Made by a program: the position numbers and the translations under genes. A stretch of 64,000 nt of DNA from Aristolochia californica. Taxonomy: Eukaryota; Streptophyta; Magnoliopsida; Piperales; Aristolochiaceae. Positions 22,557 to 33,000 of the stretch are shown here, one piece after another (the stretch's first letter is position 1; every line of letters begins with the position of its first letter). A model generated the notes under the pieces. The model was given only the letters and a program-made list of their open reading frames with translations, did not search any database and was not told the DNA's origin. The stretch is taken from contig JARWKL010000006.1 in NCBI GenBank assembly GCA_029961685.1, positions 8,996,748 to 9,060,747 on the forward strand, read 5' to 3'.

Positions 22557-23579
22557 ATGGCATCCAGTAGAAGGAGTACTGGATCAGTTAAAAATGCCTC
22601 TCTGGTTGAATATAAAGTTTAACAACAATTGAATGATTGGACAATTCCGTCCATTAAACCTACATCAATCTACAAGAAAGGTACCTTTACCCTTTCTAGT
22701 ACCATGGGAATTAAAACCATGGAACAAACCATTAATCTTGAAAAGCAAGATTCAACTCTTAAATTGTTAGAGTTAACAGATCTCAATAAGTATCTAGCCG
22801 ATACTGAGAAGAAATATATGCATATTGGATGCATACAGATTGCGTTCAAACCCTTGACCTTATTAGGGATGAACACATGTCTACAGGCCATACTTAGAGA
22901 TGGTCGCTGTTTGGATTGGAAACCCTCCTTAATGGGTATTATTGAAACAAGTCTCAGTCGGCGACCTGTTTACTTTAATGTCCACCCAAATCCTACCCTA
23001 TCATTAACAGATAGGAATTTGTTAGAATCTATCCAATTAAGGATTCTAACACAGGGATACAATTTTATTCCTGGAACTGAAACCATTGCTGTAATAGCAA
23101 GGATTCATTTCAAAATAATGAATACCTTAGTTCCGAAGGTATTACACTTACCAGATCAAGGTAAGACTGTTTTGATCGAGACCGATCTTATGAGTGCTAA
23201 TGTTGCCACTCCAAGGATGATCAATTGGGAGGAAATTCATTTCCCAGCCAACTGGACTATTCCACAGGCTGTTCCTCCCCGCCTCCTGATTAATCAGGAT
23301 ATTGATCATGTCATCCAATCAACCGATGGCGATGTGGTCATCAATTTCAAGGATAAGACTCCATACCGAGTCTCTTTACCACCCATGTCATCCCGATATT
23401 TGGATGTAGGTTCATCCACGCGCCTACAGGAATTGGATGAAAAACAATCCCTAAAGGATGATTCCTCATTAAAAGGAATCCACCTATCAGACACCCAGAT
23501 ACCTCATGGGGTCTATCGCGAAAGGGAGCAAGACCGGACTTCTCCCACTCCCAGTGAAATGACTGGTTTTACTCTGTGA
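22557..23579 (+). pseudogene. E1 movement protein (ORF1), copy B
   Basis: The only copy with the N-terminus. ATG 22557 follows the leader, and 341 codons run in one frame to TGA 23577-23579, but a TAA at 22620-22622 (codon 22) interrupts it. The remainder is open and carries the same 30K-like core as copy A. A later in-frame ATG at 22704 could start a shorter protein. The product would be a plasmodesmal transport protein. ORF2 starts two bases after its stop. Confidence 0.88.
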
Positions 23580-23581
23580 TT

Positions 23582-23734
23582 ATGATTTTTACACCTCAAC
23601 AGAGTAACCCAGATCCACCACCTTTTGTGGTGGACCGAGCAGCCATCAAAGTTGAATTCTTTCACCCCAATAATCTAGGTTTCAAAAATTGGGTTTTTGA
23701 CACCTATGGGGCTGCAGAACGCATGGAACTCTCC
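23582..23734 (+). pseudogene. E1 ORF2, copy B, 5' fragment
   Basis: The first 51 codons match copy A closely (from MIFTPQQSNPDPPPFVVDR to AAERMELS). At about 23735 the sequence switches to the 3' intergenic DNA of the opposite-strand piece. Confidence 0.85.
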
Positions 23735-24012
23735 ATGATGGGGATTGGAAAGAGACATTTGATGGGCTTGGTCCCAAAGCATCTTTTGTTGACGAAGAGC
23801 CTTAACTCTTATCCGATGCAGGCGGCTACTGGCGGCATCCCATGAGTGAGACTTTATAGAAAATGGTCGACCAAATATACTTTAGGAGCCTTGATTGATG
23901 TGACAAATAGGCCAGCTGTGGGCCGGAAGATAAGATTTTCTCTGTAGCTTTTGGACGGACTTGGCCGACGAATCTGGAACAGATTTATCTGTCATAGTCA
24001 TATCCTGCAAAA
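23735..24012 (-). promoter_or_regulatory. E1 3' intergenic region, copy B
   Basis: About 280 bp downstream of ORF4 on the minus strand, mixed in composition and unlike the repeats. In caulimovirids this region carries the pregenomic promoter. A TATAAA on the minus strand (23853-23858) is a weak candidate TATA box. The far end is cut at 23735, so the promoter may be incomplete. Confidence 0.5.
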
Positions 24013-25311
24013 TTATTTCTTTTTAGATGTTGCCTTGAATGCTTGCAACATGAGATTAATATATTCTTCCGGATCCTCATCAAGTGGCTGACTATCCGGT
24101 AAAGAGTCTTGAGCATTATCATCTTGCTCAGTGCTATTATAATCAATATCTTCATCTTCAGCAGCAGAAGGTTCAGATACGGACATGTTGTCGTCTGCTG
24201 GATGGTGAGAAGAAGTGCCTTCATTGCAATGAGTGACCATAGAATCCTTCATTGATTCTAATAATTTTTGCATAATATCCTTTTCCGAGATATTCGGAAT
24301 CAAACTCTTCAATTGAGTTTTGAAACTTGCACATAAATTATCGGAGTCATAATGGACTTCCGGGATGCGATGCAAACCAAGATTGTTTTCATTTTGTATG
24401 ATAACAGACTTAATTTCTGCAACTTTGGTATCAATATTGGAGAAATTTTTCCACCATCGAACATGAAAAGTTCATAATAATATTGGTAGGCTTTTATCAT
24501 TAAAGCCTGTAGTACAATCCCATCTCCAAATCCATGGTAGAGAAAATACCATAAAGAAGATAAGACTATCCCAATGCTTTGGGGGTTTTTCATAACCCAG
24601 AGCTTTAAGCTCAGGACTGGATTGAGTCCATTTACTAAAACAAGCCTTAATGGGCTCAGGTAATATTGAAATGGGTGGCCCAAATTTGATCCACCATGCA
24701 AAGACCCAACTGGGTAGAGGTAATGACCTCTGAAAGACATTCTTTTCCCATTGGAAAAACCAGGAATGCCTATGGGAAGGATTTTGGTAATAAAAGGTAT
24801 TATACCAAGAATCCATATAATCCCAATAATTAAATTCCTTGTCATTAGGAAGATTAGCTGCTTTAGCCAAATCAAATTTTCCCCATGTTGAGGGATGCAT
24901 GAATCTTTGTATTGTACATTTACTGTACGCTCTTGGGCTATCCCATTTAGCCACATTTGTCAGTGTATGATGCACTGATATAGAATTCAGATGAACCAAA
25001 ATAGATTCAAAGGAATACCATCGTTTTCCTGCACGGATGGGACAGTAGGCTTCTCCAAGCCATTTCTGTAACATCTCCCAGGAATCCAATGTTCCCTCAA
25101 GATCCTCTTTATTGAGGAGTAGAATTGTTTCCGTATTCGGAAGAGTAATATACTCTGGTTCTACTTCAAGTGTCTCTTTATACGACACTGGGGCTTTGCC
25201 CTTCTTGTCTGAGGAATTTCCTCTTTCTGGATTCTTTCGGCCTCGGCCTCTTGATTGTTGATTTCCACGTCCTCTCATTGGGAGTGGATTGCCCCTTGCG
25301 GGGTTATACAT
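24013..25311 (-). pseudogene. E1 ORF4, copy B, full length with one stop
   Basis: 432 codons plus TAA from ATG 25311 (in ATGTATAA, overlapping the RNase H stop) to 24013, in one frame, with a single internal TGA at 24470-24472. The N-terminal 50 residues are R/G/P/K-rich and may bind nucleic acid. The centre is Trp/aromatic-rich (CPIRAGKRWYSFE, DYMDSWYNTFYYQN, SWFFQWEKNVF, LPWIWRWDC). The last 110 residues are Ser/Asp/Glu-rich with a basic end (KATSKKK). No catalytic motif is recognised. It sits where caulimoviruses encode the transactivator, but I see no viroplasmin motif. Fragments of its C-terminus occur at 8412 and 29663. Confidence 0.85.
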
Positions 25312-27787
25312 GATTTTGACCCTGGAGAAATTCACGGGTTAGAAAATCAGGTAAGGAGTTCAATTCTCCTTTGATATGTTCTATATCAAAATCAAAGGCG
25401 CTTAATTCCGCCTGCCATCTGGCAAAGATTTGTTTGGAAGTAAGATTCTTCACATCCTTCTTAAGAATCGATTTGGCTGCTGAACAATCAATTCTTAAAA
25501 GAAATTTCTGATTTAATAAATCATCCTGGAATTTATGAATGCACTTAATTATTGCCAATATTTCTTGTTTAACAGTAGAATAATTAATCTATGCATCATG
25601 CCAATTTCCAGAGGTAAATCGAACAAGTTCTTCTTTAGCTGATGGATTTCTTTGTTTTAAGATGCCACCATAGCCTATATGAGAAGCATCAGTCTCTACT
25701 ACCTTTGGATAAGAAGGATTAGTGAGGTTAAGACAAGGAAGTTGTTTAACCTTACTCTTAATTAATTGGACTGCCTGTGTATGTTTGGGCGTCCACGACT
25801 CGGGATTCTTTCTGAGTCTTTTGTGCAATATTGCAGAATCTTGGGCAAGATGAGGATAATAATCTGCAATATAATTGAGACTTCCTAGAAATCTCTGAAG
25901 TTGAGTTTTCTCTAGTAGTTCATCCGGGAACTTAGAGGCAAACTCAATGCTTCGATCAATGGGAATTATTTTTCCCTTGTGAATATTGTGACCTAAAAAT
26001 CTAACAGAGGTCTGGAACAATTTCATTTTTGGTGCCGATATCACCAACCCATGTTTTCTAATAACTGATTTGAAAACATGTAAATGCTTAAAATGAGCAT
26101 CAAGAGATTCTGAATACACAAGGATATCATCAATGTAAACAATGGTAAATTCAGAATAAGGAGCAAATATATCATTCATGATATTTTGAAATTCAGATGG
26201 AGCATTTTTCAAACCGAAAGGCATAACATTCCATTCAAAGTGACCAAAAGGGACAGTGAATGCAGTTTTATATTTATCCTTTTCATTAATTTGAATTTGC
26301 CAATATCCAGATTTCAAATCAAATTTGGAAAAGATTTTCGCAGAAAACAATCTGTCTAATAAATCTTTTTTATTTGGGATAGGATAGCGAATCCATCTCA
26401 AACAGTCATTCAGTGGTTTATAATTAACCACTAGTCTGGGAACACCTCGTTCCTTTTCTGCATTTTTATTGACATAAAAAGCAGTACAACTCCATGGGGA
26501 GTAAGATTTTTTAATTAATTTTTTATCCAACAGATTTTGGATTTCCTTTTTGCAGAGGTCTAGTAAAGCATGTTTCATTTGACTAGGCCTAGCTTTGGTG
26601 GGAATGGTTCTTTCATTGAACCCATCAATATATGGTAAGGACACAATATATTTATGTCTATCCCAAAAAGCTGTAGGAATTTCACTACAAATTTCTTGGG
26701 TTAATAGTTTCTGAAGAGAACTAATTTTCTCTTTGATATCTAGAGTTTCCAACTGCTGTTCAATGGTTAAAAATTGAATTTATTTATGCAGGAAACTAAG
26801 ATGATGTTCTTTTATATTTCTCAATTCCGAAATCTCATTGATAAAACTAATTTGAGGAGGAGATTTGAAAGAGAAATAAATAGGTTTATTATTAACCTGC
26901 CCATGAATTCCATGGTTATCAATGCCTTTTATTGGCATTATTTTCTCCAAAAAAGGAGTTCCTAATATGACCTGTTGGGTCATATTTTTGACTAATAAAA
27001 AGTCAGTTGTAATGCACTGATTATTAGTGCAGATGGAGGCATTATTTAATTTGTATTTAATCTTCATTTTGTCTCCATTGGCATTTGCCAAAGTTTGAGT
27101 GGTTTTCTCAAAATATTGGGTTGGAATCAACCCTTCTTGGATGCAGTTTAAATCTGCTCCACTATCAATCAGAGCGGTTAGTTTAGGAATGACAAAGTTC
27201 TGATCAATAACTAAATTAATAACAGTATGCCATCTCTGATGGATGACTTTGGTAATTTGATTCAGAAAAGAGTCGTCAGATTTCTTTTCTGGTGATACAT
27301 GAGTTTGCTCACATTTTTGTTCAAGCTTTTTATATAAATATTTTAATGCTTTTAATTCTTGCTTGATTTCTTTAATTTCTCCTTGTAATGAGGAGATGGT
27401 GACATTTTGGTTTGAAGATATAATGTCTTCAGAACGACTGAGAATTTCCTTCAAAGAATAAGGTTTTACTCCTTGGATGGGAGGAACTATCTTTGAAGTA
27501 CTTTGAATTTGATCGAGATATTCTTTAATTAAACATCTCTTGGTTTGAGGATCTTCCTCTTGATCAATGTTCTCCAGCATGCTGCGTTGCATAGAAGTTA
27601 GAACATTAATTTGATGCATTTGCGCCACAGATTGTAGGTGCGAACAACTGCAATCTAGATCATCTTCTGATGGACTGGATGAGGTATACTCAATATCTTC
27701 ACCAGAATCGGAATTTAAGAGAATTTTGGCCAACTGGATTCTCAATCCTTCATCTATCTGAAGTTGGTTCAATTTCTCTTTGGTTTT

Positions 27788-27829
27788 GCATCTATTTGAA
27801 TAGTGGCCTAATTTACCACATTTATAACA
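27788..27829 (-). other. CCHC zinc knuckle of E1 coat
   Basis: CYKCGKLGHYSNRC fits C-x2-C-x4-H-x4-C exactly. It binds nucleic acid in pararetroviral coat proteins. An identical motif is in copy C at 45069-45110. Confidence 0.95.
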
Positions 27830-28182
27830 GACAATTTTCTTTTTGTCTGGCGGATTTCATCTAGGAGGATGCCTCTGACGAGGAGGAGGTCTCCTAGGTT
27901 CTGGATGAGTCTTTTGATGAGACTGTCTTTTGGGATATCTCCTACTCTGGTGAGACTAGGGTTCCGGTCTCTTAACATGAGAGGCCTTCCCTTTTCCCTT
28001 CCTTTGATGGGAAGTTCGTGGTTCTGTGCCACAAGCAAATTGGTCACAGAATTCACCAAGCTCATGCTTACCAGTAAGATTTTGTTGCTTAAGCTGAGCC
28101 TGAAGTTTTAAATCATTACATAAGGTCAGTCCTTCTTGGATGATAGCACTGGTAAGGAGACCATATGCATATTGTTGGTAGT

Positions 28183-28189
28183 TGATGAT
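28183..28189 (-). other. Partner rearrangement breakpoint (inverted ATCATCA)
   Basis: The minus-strand coat sequence begins here with the heptamer that ends the plus-strand coat at 21915. Beyond it (28190 on) a short spacer leads into satellite. Confidence 0.65.
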
Positions 28190-28792
28190 CAACAACACTT
28201 TCTTTTTATACTTTATTTTATTTGGTATATTTCGTCTTTCATTCTATATTTTATTTTACTTTCAATATTTCATCTTGTTTTCTATATTTCATATATTTTT
28301 TTATATTTCTTCTGTCTTTATATATTAAATTTTACATTTATATATTTCATCCTTCTTTTAGTATTTCATTTTACTTTCTATATTTCATCTTCTTTCTATA
28401 TTTCATTTTACTTTCTGTATTTCATCTTTATTTCTATATTTCATTTTAGTTTCTAATTTTTTTCTTTCTTTCTATAATTAATTTTACTTTCTATATATCA
28501 TCGTACTTTCTATATTTTATTTTACTTTATGTATTTCATCTTTATTTCTATATTTCAGTTTACTTTGTAGATTCCATCTTTCTTTCTATATTTCATTTTA
28601 CTTTGTATATGTTTCATCTTTCTTTATGTATTTCATGTTTATTTTTATATTTCATTTTACTTTCTATATTTCATCTACGTTTATTTATTTCATGTTACTT
28701 TCTATATATATTTTTTCTTACTATATTTCATTTAACTTTCTTTATTTCATCTTTCTATCTATATTTCATGTTACTTTGTATATTTCATCTTT
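28190..28792 (+). repeat. 19-bp satellite, plus orientation
   Basis: About 600 bp of plus-oriented monomers between the E1 cluster and the duplicated block. Strand flips at about 28793 in ttcatctttatagaaattaag. No gene seen. Confidence 0.85.
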
Positions 28793-31194
28793 ATAGAAAT
28801 TAAGAAGATATATCGAAAGTATAATGAAATATAGAAAGGAAGATAAAATATAAAATGAAAGATAAAATATAGAAAGTAAAATAAATATAGAAAGAAATAT
28901 GAAATATAGAAAGTAAAATTAAACTTAGAAAGTATGGAGATACATATAAAGTAAAATGAAATATAGAAAGAAATATGACATATAGAAAGTAAAATGAAAT
29001 ATAGAAAGAAAAATGAAAAATGGAAAGTAATATGAAATATTGAAAGAAAAATGAACTATAGAAAGATAGATGAAATATAGAAAGTAAAATAAAATACTGA
29101 AAAAAAGATAAAAAATAAAAAATAGAATGAAAGACGAAATATAGAAAGTATAATGAAATACAGAAAGAAAGATGAAATATAGAAAGTAATATGAAATATA
29201 AAAATAAAGATGAAATATAGAAAGCAACATGAAATATAGAAAGACAGATGAAATATAGAAAAAAATATAAAAAATAGAAAGTAAAATGAAATATAGAAAG
29301 AAATATGAAATATGGAAAGAAAGATAAAATATAGAAACAAAAACGAAACACTAAAAGAAAGAGGAAATATAGAATGAAAAACGAAATATAGAAAATAAAA
29401 TGAAAAATAGAAAGAAAGATGAAATATAGAAAGAAACAAGAAATATAAAAAGATAGATGAAATATAGAAAGAAACAAGAAATATAAAAAGATAAATGAAA
29501 TATAGAAAGTAAAATGAAATATAGAAAAAAAGATGAAATATATAATGAAAGATAAAATATAGAAAGTAAAATGAAACATAGAAAGAAAGATGAAATATAG
29601 AAAGTAAAATGAAATATAGAAAGTATGATGATATATAGAAATTAAAATATCAAAATGTGTTCGTATAATCTTGGATTGCATCGCATCCTGGAAGTCCATT
29701 ATGACTCCGATAATTTATTTGCAAGTTTCAAAACTCAATTGAAGAGTTTAATTACGAATATATCAGAAAAAGATATTATGAAAAAATTATTCGAATCAGT
29801 GAAGGATCCTATGGCTACTAAGTGCAATAAAGGCACATCAGCTCACCCTGCAGATGACAACATGTCAGTTTCGGAACCGTCCGCTGCAGATGATGAAGAC
29901 ATTGAGGAAATATAGAAAGTAAAATGAAATATAGAAATAAAGTTGAAATATAGAAAGTAAAATGAAATATAGAATGGAAGATGAAATATAGACAATAAAA
30001 TGAAATATTTTAAGAAAAATGATATATTGAAAGTAACATGAAATAAATAAAGAAAGATGAAATATAGAAAGAAAGATGAATTACATAAAGAAAAATGAAA
30101 TGTATACAAAGTAAAATAAAATATAGTAAGAAAGATGATACATTGAAAGTAAAATGAAAGATAGAAATAAAGGTGAAATAAAGAAAGTAAAATAAAATAC
30201 TAAAAGAAGGATGAAATATAGAAATATAAAATTTAATATAAAAATAAAAAAGAAATATAAAAATAAATATGAAATATAGAAAAAAATTAAAACATAGAAA
30301 GTAAAATTAAATAAAGACTGGAAGTTGAAATATAGAAAATAAAAGAATTATAGGAAGAAAGATGAAATATAGAAAGTAACATGAAATTTAGAAAGAAAGA
30401 TGAAATATAGAATGAAAGATAAAATATAGAAAGTTAAATGAAATATTGAAAGAAAGATGAAATATAGAAAGAAAGATGAATTATAGAAAGAAAGATGAAG
30501 TATACAACGAAAGATAAAATGTAGAAAGTAAAATGAAATATAGAAAGAAAGATGAAATTTAGAAAGTAAAATGAAATATAGAAAGTAAAATGAAATATAG
30601 AAAGAACGATGAAATATTGAAAGTAAAATGATATATAGGGAGAAATATTAAATAAAGAAAGAAAGATGAAATCCAGAAACTAAAATGAAATATAGAAAGA
30701 AAGATGAAATATAGAAAGTAAAATGAAATACAGAAATAAAGATGAAATATAGAAAGTAAAATAAAATATAGAAAGAAAGATGAAATATAGAAAATAAAAT
30801 AAAATATAGTAAGAAAAATGATATATAGAAAGTAAAATGAAATAATTAAAGAAAGATGAAATATAGAAAGTAAAATGAAATATAGAAAAAAAATGAAATA
30901 CATAAAGAAAGATGAAATATATACAAAGTAAAATGAAATATAGAATGTATGATGATATAAAAAAGGTAAAATGATATATAGAAATAAAGGTGAAATAAAG
31001 AAAGTAAAATAAAACATAGAAAAAATATTAAATATAGAAAGTAAAATTAAATATTGAAAGAAGGATGAAATATAGAAATGTAAAATTTAATATATAAAGA
31101 AAGAATAAATATAAAAATAAAAATAAAATATAGAAAGTAAAATGAAATATAGATAGAATGAAAGACGAAATATAGAAAATAAAAGAAATATAGG
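28793..31194 (-). repeat. Segmental duplication, copy 2
   Basis: Second copy of 7645-9974, same orientation, again with the viral ORF4 scrap inside. Its right edge (...aaagaaatatagga) is the exact left junction of the E2 virus; in copy 1 the satellite continues past that point. Confidence 0.78.
29663..29906 (+). pseudogene. E1 ORF4 C-terminal fragment (F2)
   Basis: Same captured fragment as at 8412, with about seven amino-acid differences over 85 codons. It was duplicated together with the satellite around it, so the capture predates the duplication. It has no gene start and reads into satellite at both sides. Confidence 0.85.
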
Positions 31195-31486
31195 AGCCCG
31201 TGACTGAAGCTTTAAGCTAGGGAAGTACACACCTCCTTCTGTCTTAAGTGCTCGTAACCTGTGGGAATCTTGACAAAAATCTAAACAGTAGAGGTTTTAA
31301 GAGTTTCCTTATGGATAACCCCTAAAAGAGAAAGCTACAAAGAAACAAAAGGCTTACTTAAACTACGGCGGAAGACTTAGGCGATTATGGAAGGATGAAA
31401 GCAAAGGATAGAGACATGGGTTCCAGGAAAAACAGCTCTGGGATGCAAACACTCTTTCATTCATACATTGTAACATTACACAAGGC

Positions 31487-31494
31487 TATTTATA
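31487..31494 (-). promoter_or_regulatory. E2 TATA box
   Basis: TATAAATA on the minus strand inside the dyad ggctat-NN-atagcc (31484-31497). It lies downstream of the last gene and upstream of the leader, the expected place for the pregenomic RNA promoter. Confidence 0.75.
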
Positions 31495-31634
31495 GCCAAC
31501 TCTTGCCGACACTAGGAGGCAGAAGGAATCACTCGGGTGCTCATTGGGCCCCATCAATAGTGATAGATCCTTGTTTATGTTCCAGGTGTTCGGTTTACAA
31601 ACTTTACAACAAAAAACTTTACAAAAGGAAACAA

Positions 31635-31696
31635 TGACACTTTACAAAAAGTAAACAGGAAACAGTGACACTTTACAAAAAGTAAACAAGAAACTG
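31635..31696 (-). repeat. 31-bp tandem repeat in E2 promoter
   Basis: Two near-identical copies starting tgacactttacaaaaagtaa on the plus strand (31635 and 31666), with a weaker partial copy before them near 31610. Upstream of the TATA box, so possibly an enhancer duplication. Confidence 0.7.
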
Positions 31697-31987
31697 ATAA
31701 GCAAGCAATCTGTTTCAAACTTGAATCTTGGTACTGTCATATCTTCTTTCTGAAACCACAAGCTGTCTATGAAACTGGTTTTTGAAAACCACGGGCTGTC
31801 TTGAAAACTATGGGCTATCGAAATTGCTTCTTAAAAACCTCGGTCTATCTACAAGTTGTGCTGATAGGTTGCTTATGAGGAAAAATATCTCTTTTTTTTT
31901 TTATCTTCTTTTCTATCCTGTCTCTTATGATAAAGTCTTTAAGTCTTTTCTATCCAATCTTCTTTTCTATCCAGTTTCTTTTAAAGT

Positions 31988-32997
31988 CTATTTGCCATCA
32001 CGAGTTAGTAAATTATTGTTGGCTTTCGAATCATATTCAAAATCATCATCCTCTTGTGAATAACACTGTAGTGTTTGGGTTCCAGTAGACTCAGTCTTGC
32101 TAGATGTCTCGGAGTCTCTTTGTTCATAACCTTGGTCTTTTAAATATTCTTTAAAATAGTCATCCATCATCTTTTTGATTTTGTCTTTGTCTATGTCTGA
32201 CATCTGTTCTTTCTGCTTGTCTTTTTGCTACTGTTGTTCTACTGGCATTTTTGGCAAATGCCCAGCCATCAACGAACTTGAGATGTCGTTATCGGCTGCC
32301 GTTTGAGCCGGACTAGCTAGTGAAAACCCTTCACTAGTAGGGGTCTGGGTACTGAAAGTACCTATTGCCTTGGCCTTCCATACTCTGTTTTCTTCTTCAA
32401 GAGTCTTGATATATTCCTTCTGGAAATCATTCTTTTCTTCTAACAGTCTTCTCTTTTCATTAAGTCGCTGAATAGTCTTTGCTAGTGTATCACAATGGTC
32501 ACAAAAAATGATTCTTTTATTATCTTTTGCTACTCCATAGGAAACCTGATCTTCTCGCATGTGTCTCAAAGAAGGGGCAATATAGTAATTAGTACCTATA
32601 GTAAGTTTTGCTGCTTCTAAGTCTTCTTGTAGGTTATTGAATCCTTTGTATACAGGTCTTTGGAAACCTTGAATACTTTCTACGACTTCTGTCCAGGAAT
32701 GGAAGACTCCTGGAGTACGACCTTGGAAAACGACATAGAAATTGAAACTTTTCTTTTTATGAGTAAAATATTCTGAGAGACCATTAAGACTAGCTAGGAA
32801 ATACACTGGTAAGAAAGCCATAAGTTGTCTAACAAACACTGTTCTTCTTTAGTAACTGAAACACTTGGTAAAGTCTTGAAAGTAATATTGGACTTAGGAA
32901 ATACTACTAACTTCTGATTACCAAAACATAAAAATTCTTGACCATAATTATTAAATCTTGAGGACAAAGGTCTGGAAGAACGATCTGGAAAATCCAT
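31988..32997 (-). pseudogene. E2 viroplasmin/transactivator-like protein
   Basis: Starts at ATG 32997, three bases after the RNase H stop (TGA 33003-33001), and ends at TAA 31988; about 336 codons before decay. After a frame change around 32800-32840, the region YVVFQGRTPGVFHSWTEVVE followed by GFQRPVYKGFNNLQE fits the caulimovirus viroplasmin fold, which is also found at the N-terminus of eukaryotic RNase H1. Next comes a coiled-coil-like stretch (RLNEKRRLLEEKNDFQKEY), then a Ser/Thr-rich part and an acidic C-terminus. A TAG at 32228-32230 interrupts it, and the inverted copy at 39100 is open there. Such proteins promote re-initiation on polycistronic RNA and form inclusion bodies. Confidence 0.82.
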
Positions 32998-33000
32998 CTG

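Larger units (their letters stand above)
16777..28189. mobile_element. E1 endogenous pararetrovirus cluster, copies A and B
   Basis: Four viral pieces lie back to back: A-left 16777-19363 (minus: protease end, RT-RNase H, part of ORF4), A-right 19364-21915 (plus: movement protein, ORF2, coat N-terminal part), B-left 21916-23734 (plus: leader, movement protein, start of ORF2) and B-right 23735-28189 (minus: coat C-terminal part, zinc knuckle, protease, RT-RNase H, ORF4, 3' intergenic). No long terminal repeats are seen. A tRNA-iMet primer site and the gene order place it in Caulimoviridae. Relatives of this type (florendovirus/petuvirus-like, from memory) are common in plant genomes. All pieces carry inactivating changes or truncations. 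Confidence 0.9.
25304..28189 (-). pseudogene. E1 ORF3 polyprotein, copy B: coat end, zinc knuckle, protease, RT, RNase H
   Basis: One frame of 962 codons from the breakpoint at 28189 to TAA 25304, interrupted by four in-frame stops (27956-27958, 27857-27859, 26780-26782, 25587-25589) but no frameshift. Domains in order: coat C-terminus (LTSAIIQEGLTLCNDLKLQ), a basic R/H/P-rich linker, a CCHC knuckle (27788-27829), a coiled-coil-like segment (EIKEIKQELKALKYLYKKLE), an aspartic protease with ALIDSGADLNC near 27150-27180, RT with YIDD near 26130, and RNase H split by the last stop. Continuity of frame shows that coat to RNase H was one polyprotein processed by its own protease. Confidence 0.92.
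31195..31987 (-). promoter_or_regulatory. E2 intergenic region and pregenomic promoter
   Basis: About 790 bp of non-repetitive DNA after the viroplasmin gene. It contains four degenerate copies of a gaaaaccacgggctgtct-like element (plus-strand starts near 31752, 31784, 31803, 31833), a 31-bp tandem repeat (31635-31696) and a TATA box (31487-31494), all upstream of the presumed RNA start near 31455. This matches where caulimovirids place the 35S-type promoter. Confidence 0.72.

Noticed and set aside
22629..23579. Movement protein starting at 22629
   Set aside because: The codon there is TTG. The natural ATG is 22557, with an in-frame stop at 22620 in between, so the gene is better called broken than re-started here.
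31395..31637. 80-codon plus-strand frame in the E2 intergenic region
   Set aside because: Antisense to the promoter region with no homology; it lies over the TATA box and promoter repeats.
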